A model generated the notes under the pieces. It was not told the DNA's origin. It searched no databases and saw only the letters and a list, made by a program, of their open reading frames with translations. A DNA stretch of 64,000 bases, from the NCBI RefSeq assembly GCF_003851685.1, contig NZ_CP027727.1, forward strand, positions 5,208,001 to 5,272,000. Direction: 5' to 3'. Within the stretch, counting starts at the first letter, position 1, and each line of letters opens with the position of its first letter. Of the stretch, positions 59,635-64,000 are shown piece after piece. Both the position numbers and the translations under genes were made by a program. Origin of the DNA: Pseudomonas sp. R5-89-07 (lineage in GTDB: Bacteria; Pseudomonadota; Gammaproteobacteria; Pseudomonadales; Pseudomonadaceae).

Positions 59635-60809
59635 AGGGCCAGGCCTTTATCGTCGGCGCCTACGAACACCCCACGCGCCACGCCGTGGACCGCTCCCTGG
59701 CGCAACTGCACGCGGACGTCGCCCGTGGCGCCCTGGCCGATGCGGGGCTGAACCTTAGCGATGTAGACGGTTACTTCTGCGCCGGCGACGTACCCGGTTG
59801 GGACGCGCCGGGTGTAGGGCCTTTTTCCATGGTCGAGTATCTGGGCATCCAGCCTCGCTACCTGGAGACCACAGAAAGCTGGGGCTCGTCCTACCTTCAT
59901 CATGTCGCCCAGGCTACCCGCGCCATTGCCGACGGGCGCTGCACCGTGGCCCTGATCACCCAGGCCGGGCGCCCCCGTGCCGAGCGCCAGCGACCGGATG
60001 CCAGCCATCGCAGCCAACCCCAGACCGCCTGCGAAGCGCCGTTCGAAACACCCTACGGCGCCGCCGTAACCAACCTGTATGCGATGTGCGCCATGCGCCA
60101 TCAGTACGAACACGGTACTACCGCCGAGCAACTGGCCTGGATCAAGGTCGCGGCGTCACACCATGCCCAGCACAACCGCCAGGCGATGCTGCGCACGCCG
60201 GTGACGGTGCAGGAGGTGCTGAGTTCGCCGCTGATTGCCGCGCCGTTGCGGCGCTTGGACTGTTGCGTGATCAGCGACGGCGGTGGCGCGCTGGTGGTGG
60301 TCCATCCGTCCATCGCACGGACGCTCAAGCGCCCGCTGATCACACCGATTGGGGCGGGTTATTCGATCAGCCATCTGAACGGCGGCTATTTCGACCTGCT
60401 GGCTTCGGGCGCGGTGAAATCAGGCGCCGATGCGTTCGCCGAGGCGGGGCTCACGCCTGCCGATATCCGCTACGCCTCGCTGTACGACAGCTTCACCATC
60501 ACCGTACTGATCCAGCTGGAAAACCTCGGTTTCTGCGCGCCCGGCCACGGCGGTGCGTTCGTCGCCGATGGCCAATTGATCAGCGGGGTGGGCAGCTTGG
60601 CCGTCAACACCGACGGCGGCGGACTGTGCAACAACCACCCGGGCCATCGCGGCGGCATGGCCAGGTTGATCGAGGCGGTGCGTCAGTTACGTGGCGAGGC
60701 GCACCCGGCGGTGCAAAGGCCCGACTGCGCGCTGGCCCTGGCCCATGGCACCGGTGGCTTGCTGGGCTCACGGCACGGCAGCGCCACACTCATTCTGGAG
60801 CGACGCTGA
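59631..60809 (+). CDS. Thiolase-superfamily protein (lipid-transfer-protein type) lacking the catalytic cysteines
   Basis: The 392-aa thiolase-fold protein starts AFIVGAYEHPTRHA. Conserved loops remain (NNHPGHRGG near residue 340; AHGTGGLLG near the C-terminus), but the nucleophile region reads TESWGSSYLHHVAQA with no Cys, and the second thiolase Cys position is His. This is the Ltp/SCP-x subfamily that forms complexes with DUF35 proteins; known members include retro-aldolases. It overlaps the CoA ligase (ATGA), and the DUF35 gene follows at 1 bp. Confidence 0.88.
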   Translation: MKGQAFIVGAYEHPTRHAVDRSLAQLHADVARGALADAGLNLSDVDGYFCAGDVPGWDAPGVGPFSMVEYLGIQPRYLETTESWGSSYLHHVAQATRAIADGRCTVALITQAGRPRAERQRPDASHRSQPQTACEAPFETPYGAAVTNLYAMCAMRHQYEHGTTAEQLAWIKVAASHHAQHNRQAMLRTPVTVQEVLSSPLIAAPLRRLDCCVISDGGGALVVVHPSIARTLKRPLITPIGAGYSISHLNGGYFDLLASGAVKSGADAFAEAGLTPADIRYASLYDSFTITVLIQLENLGFCAPGHGGAFVADGQLISGVGSLAVNTDGGGLCNNHPGHRGGMARLIEAVRQLRGEAHPAVQRPDCALALAHGTGGLLGSRHGSATLILERR

Positions 60810-60810
60810 T

Positions 60811-61197
60811 ATGCACCTGACCTCACCGCACATCACCCCCGAAAGCGCGCCGTTCTGGGAGGCGGCCAATCGCGGACAATTGCTGCTACGCCGCTGCCTC
60901 GACACCGGCAAGGCGTTCTTCTACCCCCGCGACCACAGCCCGTTTACCGGCAGCGCGGCCACCGACTGGATCGTCGCCAGCGGCAATGCCCGCCTGTACA
61001 GCTTCAGCTACAGCGGGCGAGCCAATGAGGCGTATTGCATTGCCTACGTCACCCTCGACGAAGGGCCGACGATGTTGTCCGCCATCCAGTGCGATGACCC
61101 GCACCGTTTGCGTATCGGCCAGCGACTTAAGGTGACCTTCGCCTCGACGCCCAACGGGCAAAAAGTGCCGGTGTTTGAATTGTCTCATTCTGGTTGA
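60811..61197 (+). CDS. DUF35 OB-fold protein with degenerate zinc ribbon
   Basis: The 128-aa partner of the thiolase-fold protein has an N-terminal rubredoxin-like part (QLLLRRCLDTGKAFFYPRDHSPF) that keeps one of the four usual cysteines, then an OB fold (SGNARLYSFSYSGR...YVTLDEGP...LKVTF). Such proteins gate acyl-CoA access in thiolase or aldolase complexes. Loss of the zinc ligands parallels the loss of cysteines in its partner. Confidence 0.85.
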   Translation: MHLTSPHITPESAPFWEAANRGQLLLRRCLDTGKAFFYPRDHSPFTGSAATDWIVASGNARLYSFSYSGRANEAYCIAYVTLDEGPTMLSAIQCDDPHRLRIGQRLKVTFASTPNGQKVPVFELSHSG

Positions 61198-61301
61198 CGG
61201 TAAGACACGCAACAGCCGATTTATCACCTCAGGCCCAACCATTAATCTGCGCCCATGTTGAACGCAACGCCCAACCAACCTAAACAAAAAAGGATTCAAC
61301 C

Positions 61302-61934
61302 ATGAGCACACCAACCTACAGCCGCCTGAACAAAGACGACGCCATCGTTCTGCTGGTTGACCACCAGACTGGCCTGATTTCCCTGGTGCAAGATTTCTCG
61401 CCCAACGAGTTCAAGAACAACGTGCTGGCCCTGGCGGACCTGGCCAAGTTCTTCAACCTGCCGACCATCCTCACCACCAGCTTCGAACAAGGCCCCAACG
61501 GCCCGCTGGTGCCGGAGTTGAAGGAAATGTTCCCGGACGCGCCGTATATCGCCCGCCCTGGCCAGATCAACGCCTGGGACAACGAAGACTTCGTCAAGGC
61601 GATCAAGGCCACCGGGCGCAAGCAGATCATCATTGCTGGCGTGGTAACGGATGTGTGCGTAGCGTTCCCGACCTTGTCGGCGCTGGCGGAAGGGTTTGAA
61701 GTGTTTGTGGTGACGGATGCATCGGGCACGTTCAATACCACGGTGCAACAAGCGGCCTGGAGCCGGATGACCCAGGCGGGTGCGCAGCTGATGAACTGGT
61801 TCTCGGTGGCCTGTGAGCTGCACCGCGACTGGCGCAACGATATCGAAGGCCTGGGGAATTTGTTGTCGCAGCGCATTCCCAACTATCGCAACCTGATGAA
61901 TGGGTATGCGGCGCTGACGGCGCAGCAGAAGTAA
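61302..61934 (+). CDS. Isochorismatase-family cysteine hydrolase (YcaC-like)
   Basis: The 210-aa hydrolase has the triad residues visible as Asp in VLLVDHQTGL and Cys in GVVTDVCVAFPTLSA, with Lys in between expected near residue 84-107. Substrate unknown; YcaC-like enzymes often act on small amides. It is 104 bp after the DUF35 gene and probably has its own promoter. Confidence 0.9.
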   Translation: MSTPTYSRLNKDDAIVLLVDHQTGLISLVQDFSPNEFKNNVLALADLAKFFNLPTILTTSFEQGPNGPLVPELKEMFPDAPYIARPGQINAWDNEDFVKAIKATGRKQIIIAGVVTDVCVAFPTLSALAEGFEVFVVTDASGTFNTTVQQAAWSRMTQAGAQLMNWFSVACELHRDWRNDIEGLGNLLSQRIPNYRNLMNGYAALTAQQK

Positions 61935-61953
61935 GTCAGCCGAATGAGACGAC

Positions 61954-61985
61954 AAGCCTGCCCTGAAAAGCAGGCTTTCGTTGTT
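61954..61985 (+). terminator. Intrinsic terminator after the isochorismatase-family gene
   Basis: AAGCCTGC-CCTGAAAA-GCAGGCTT followed by a T-rich tract. Confidence 0.8.
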
Positions 61986-62054
61986 GCCAAGTCTCCACTA
62001 GAGGTTCCGGCCATCCCAATTTACCGCGATCTGGATCAGAACCACCCTAGACGA

Positions 62055-62083
62055 TGAGCCGAATAACCCGCACAGTCGGCTCA
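62055..62083. promoter_or_regulatory. Palindromic site 1 upstream of fic
   Basis: TGAGCCGA-N13-TCGGCTCA, perfect 8-bp arms, 29 bp in total. Confidence 0.7.
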
Positions 62084-62088
62084 CCAAG

Positions 62089-62117
62089 TGAGCCGAATAA
62101 GCCTTTTAATCGGCTCA
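62089..62117. promoter_or_regulatory. Palindromic site 2 upstream of fic
   Basis: Second copy, the same arms and same 13-nt spacer length, 34 bp downstream of the first and 19 bp before the fic start codon. Confidence 0.7.
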
Positions 62118-62136
62118 TACACTAGGCACTTTCTCC

Positions 62137-63276
62137 ATGAACCACCCGCACTGGATCTGGCAACACACCGACTGGCCGCACTTTCACTGGCAACCTGGGC
62201 GCCTGGCGGCCTTGCTGCGCCAGTGTGGGCAGGCCCAAGGCAAGCTGCTGGGCATGCTGGGCTCCGTCACCGATGCAGCCAGTGCGCGCAGTGAACTGGA
62301 TACGCTGCTGCAAAATATTCTGACCTCTTCGGCCATCGAAGGTGAGCAACTGAATGTCGGCTCGGTGCGGTCCTCCCTGGCGCGACGGTTAGGCTTGGAG
62401 GCGACGAAAGACGGTCAGGTCAGCCGCCGTAGTGAAGGCCTCGCTGAGCTGATGATCGATGCCACCGAGCAGTTCACCGAGCCGTTCACGTACTCGCGCC
62501 TCATCCACTGGCATCATTTGCTGTTTCCGGCTCCGGAAACGAGCCTTGCCGCGCGAAGCATAAATGTCGGGGGGCTGCGCGGGGATGAGTCGATGCAGGT
62601 GGTATCGGAGCGTCTTGACCGTCCCACCGTGCATTTTGAGGCGCCGCCACGCTTGGGACTGGAGCAGGCCCTGGATGAGTTTCTTGAGTGGTTCGAACTG
62701 AGCCGCAATCAGCCGGAACTGGACCCGTTCATACGCGCTGGCGTTGCGCATTTCTGGTTTGTCACGCTTCACCCGCTCGATGACGGCAATGGTCGTCTGA
62801 CACGCGCTATCACTGACTTGGCCTTGGCCCAGGGCGAACATCAGGCGATACGCTTTTATGCGATGTCCGCCAGCATCCTTGAAGATCGCTCGGGTTATTA
62901 CGCCGCACTGGAGTCCAGCCAAAAGGCCACGCTCGATATTACCGGCTGGCTGGAGTGGTTCCTCAGAACTTTATTGCGCAGCCTGCAACAGGCGATGGCG
63001 CAGATAGACCGTGTGTTGAGCAAGACCCGGTTCTGGGACCAACACCGCGACGCTGGGTTATCGACCGAACAGATCAAGGTGCTCAGTCGTCTGCTCGACG
63101 GTGGCGAGAAAGGCTTCGAGCAGGGCATCAGCGCTGCGCAGTACCAGGCAGTGGCCAAAGTGTCCAAGGCGACAGCCACGCGACATCTGGCCGATCTGCT
63201 GGAAAAAAACTGCCTGGTCCGTCTTCCCGGAGGCGGCCGCAGCACGCGTTATCGGGCCAATACCGAAGGCGAATGA
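62137..63276 (+). CDS. Fic-domain protein (class II) with C-terminal winged HTH
   Basis: The 379-aa AMP-transferase family protein has an N-terminal DUF4172-like part, the inhibitory helix motif SSAIEGE (about residue 68), a Fic core with HPLDDGNGRLTR (about residue 212) that keeps His, Asn and both Arg/Gly positions, and a winged-helix tail (about 305-375; VSKATATRHLADLLEKNCLVRL). An inhibitory motif in the same chain makes it self-regulated. The HTH and two palindromes upstream suggest it binds its own promoter. No Shine-Dalgarno is obvious before ATG 62137 (CTTTCTCC). Confidence 0.9.
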   Translation: MNHPHWIWQHTDWPHFHWQPGRLAALLRQCGQAQGKLLGMLGSVTDAASARSELDTLLQNILTSSAIEGEQLNVGSVRSSLARRLGLEATKDGQVSRRSEGLAELMIDATEQFTEPFTYSRLIHWHHLLFPAPETSLAARSINVGGLRGDESMQVVSERLDRPTVHFEAPPRLGLEQALDEFLEWFELSRNQPELDPFIRAGVAHFWFVTLHPLDDGNGRLTRAITDLALAQGEHQAIRFYAMSASILEDRSGYYAALESSQKATLDITGWLEWFLRTLLRSLQQAMAQIDRVLSKTRFWDQHRDAGLSTEQIKVLSRLLDGGEKGFEQGISAAQYQAVAKVSKATATRHLADLLEKNCLVRLPGGGRSTRYRANTEGE

Positions 63277-63350
63277 CGCCCCACTCATTTGCCCCCATTC
63301 CCCATGTCTGCTAGTGTCGCGCCGGTTTACCGTCTACCGGAATTGCCGCC

Positions 63351-63593
63351 ATGGCCCGCAAAAAAGTTGCACTCGATTTCGAACAATCCCTCGCCGACCT
63401 GCAAGCCCTGGTCGAGCGTCTGGAGAACGGCGAGTTGTCGCTGGAAGACTCGTTGACGGCGTTTGAGCAAGGCATTGGCCTGACTCGCGACTGCCAGAGC
63501 GCGTTGGCGCAGGCTGAGCAGAAAGTGCAGGTATTGCTTGAACGCGACGGGGAGTTGGCCGAAGAACCTTTCGATGCGGAACAACCCGAATGA
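63351..63593 (+). CDS. xseB: Exodeoxyribonuclease VII small subunit
   Basis: The 80-aa helical-hairpin protein has the family motif [26 protein letters not shown] (split: [31 protein letters not shown]). It binds XseA. It overlaps ispA by 4 bp (ATGA), the standard xseB-ispA-dxs order; dxs should follow outside the window. Confidence 0.97.
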   Translation: MARKKVALDFEQSLADLQALVERLENGELSLEDSLTAFEQGIGLTRDCQSALAQAEQKVQVLLERDGELAEEPFDAEQPE

Positions 63594-64000
63594 TCGATGC
63601 GTATCAGGCCAGTAGCCAAGCCCGGGTGAACGCGGCGCTGGAGCCTTTGTTTGTTGCGCCAGGCCCGGAAATGAGCCGCCTTTACGACGCCATGCGCTAC
63701 AGCGTGATGAATGGCGGCAAGCGCGTGCGCCCGTTGCTGGCGTATGCGGCGTGTGAAGCCCTGGGCGCACCTGCCGAAGAGGCGAATGGCGCGGCTTGTG
63801 CGGTAGAACTGATTCACGCCTATTCCCTGGTACACGATGATTTGCCGGCAATGGACGACGACGATCTGCGTCGCGGCCAGCCGACCACCCATAAAGCCTT
63901 TGACGAAGCCTATGCGATCCTGGCCGGTGATGGCTTGCAGAGCCTGGCGTTCAGCGCGTTGCTGGACCCGCGCTTGAGCCGCGTGAATGCCGAGATCCGT
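63590..64000 (+). CDS. ispA: Farnesyl diphosphate synthase, N-terminal part (runs off the window)
   Basis: The first 137 codons of IspA show the substrate motif GGKRVRPLL and the first Asp-rich motif [14 protein letters not shown] (about residue 85). It makes farnesyl diphosphate for quinones and undecaprenyl phosphate. The second Asp-rich motif lies outside the window. Confidence 0.95.
   Translation, partial: MIDAYQASSQARVNAALEPLFVAPGPEMSRLYDAMRYSVMNGGKRVRPLLAYAACEALGAPAEEANGAACAVELIHAYSLVHDDLPAMDDDDLRRGQPTTHKAFDEAYAILAGDGLQSLAFSALLDPRLSRVNAEIR

Overview
The window is a 64 kb piece of a high-GC Pseudomonas chromosome, most likely from the P. fluorescens group. Three things point there: the gene order from ladS-thiD-thiE-hemL through miaB-phoH-ybeY-corC-lnt, leuS-lptE-holA, lipA-lipB, dacA-rlpA-mltB-rodA-mrdA-rlmH-rsfS-nadD-proA to mpl and eutBC matches my memory of the P. 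aeruginosa PAO1 PA3974-PA4025 order; the codon use is strongly GC-ending; and at least ten copies of an inverted-repeat REP doublet (REPIN) with GTGGGAGGGGGCTTGC arms sit between genes. No tRNA, rRNA, CRISPR array, insertion sequence or intact prophage was seen.

Layout. Bases 1-1563 hold the start of the calcium-responsive kinase LadS. 1839-8865 carry thiamine and tetrapyrrole genes, a Sel1 protein, a DUF1820 protein, miaB, phoH and ybeY. 8893-12649 carry corC, lnt, a YdcF-like protein and a small unknown. 12911-17672 hold leuS-lptE-holA and the ribosome-rescue factor arfA. 17735-20108 hold two murein enzymes. 20243-31657 is one long minus-strand block (lipoate synthesis, peptidoglycan elongation, ribosome silencing, NAD and proline synthesis). 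31832-41255 is a mixed stretch: mpg, a DedA-PAP2 fusion, a LON-domain protein, lrgAB-like genes, a MaoC protein, a MORN-repeat caspase-like lipoprotein, an oxidoreductase, ubiX and mpl.

41380-49012 is an ethanolamine-catabolism locus: a sigma-54 activator transcribed away from aldehyde dehydrogenase, permease, eutB and eutC. The intergenic region shows a well-spaced -24/-12 promoter and two upstream 18-bp sites. 49105-51968 hold a GNAT enzyme, a DedA protein, mtfA and ppa.

52180-62137 is the accessory part. It has an orphan S24 (LexA/CI-type) repressor that looks leaderless. Next comes a small minus-strand DUF3077-like gene preceded by a roughly 240-nt leader whose parts can pair in two mutually exclusive ways, one of which covers the Shine-Dalgarno. 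Then comes a gene set (APC permease, beta-amino-acid-type aminotransferase, TetR regulator, acetoacetyl-CoA-synthetase-like ligase, thiolase-fold protein without cysteine nucleophile, DUF35 OB-fold partner) that reads as an uncharacterised route from a beta-amino acid to CoA thioesters, with a perfect TetR-type palindrome in its internal promoter. An isochorismatase-family hydrolase follows.

The window closes with a class II Fic protein with its own DNA-binding tail and two identical 29-bp palindromic sites upstream, then xseB and the start of ispA. The best candidates for something new are the switch-like leader, the beta-amino-acid cluster and the Fic operator pair.
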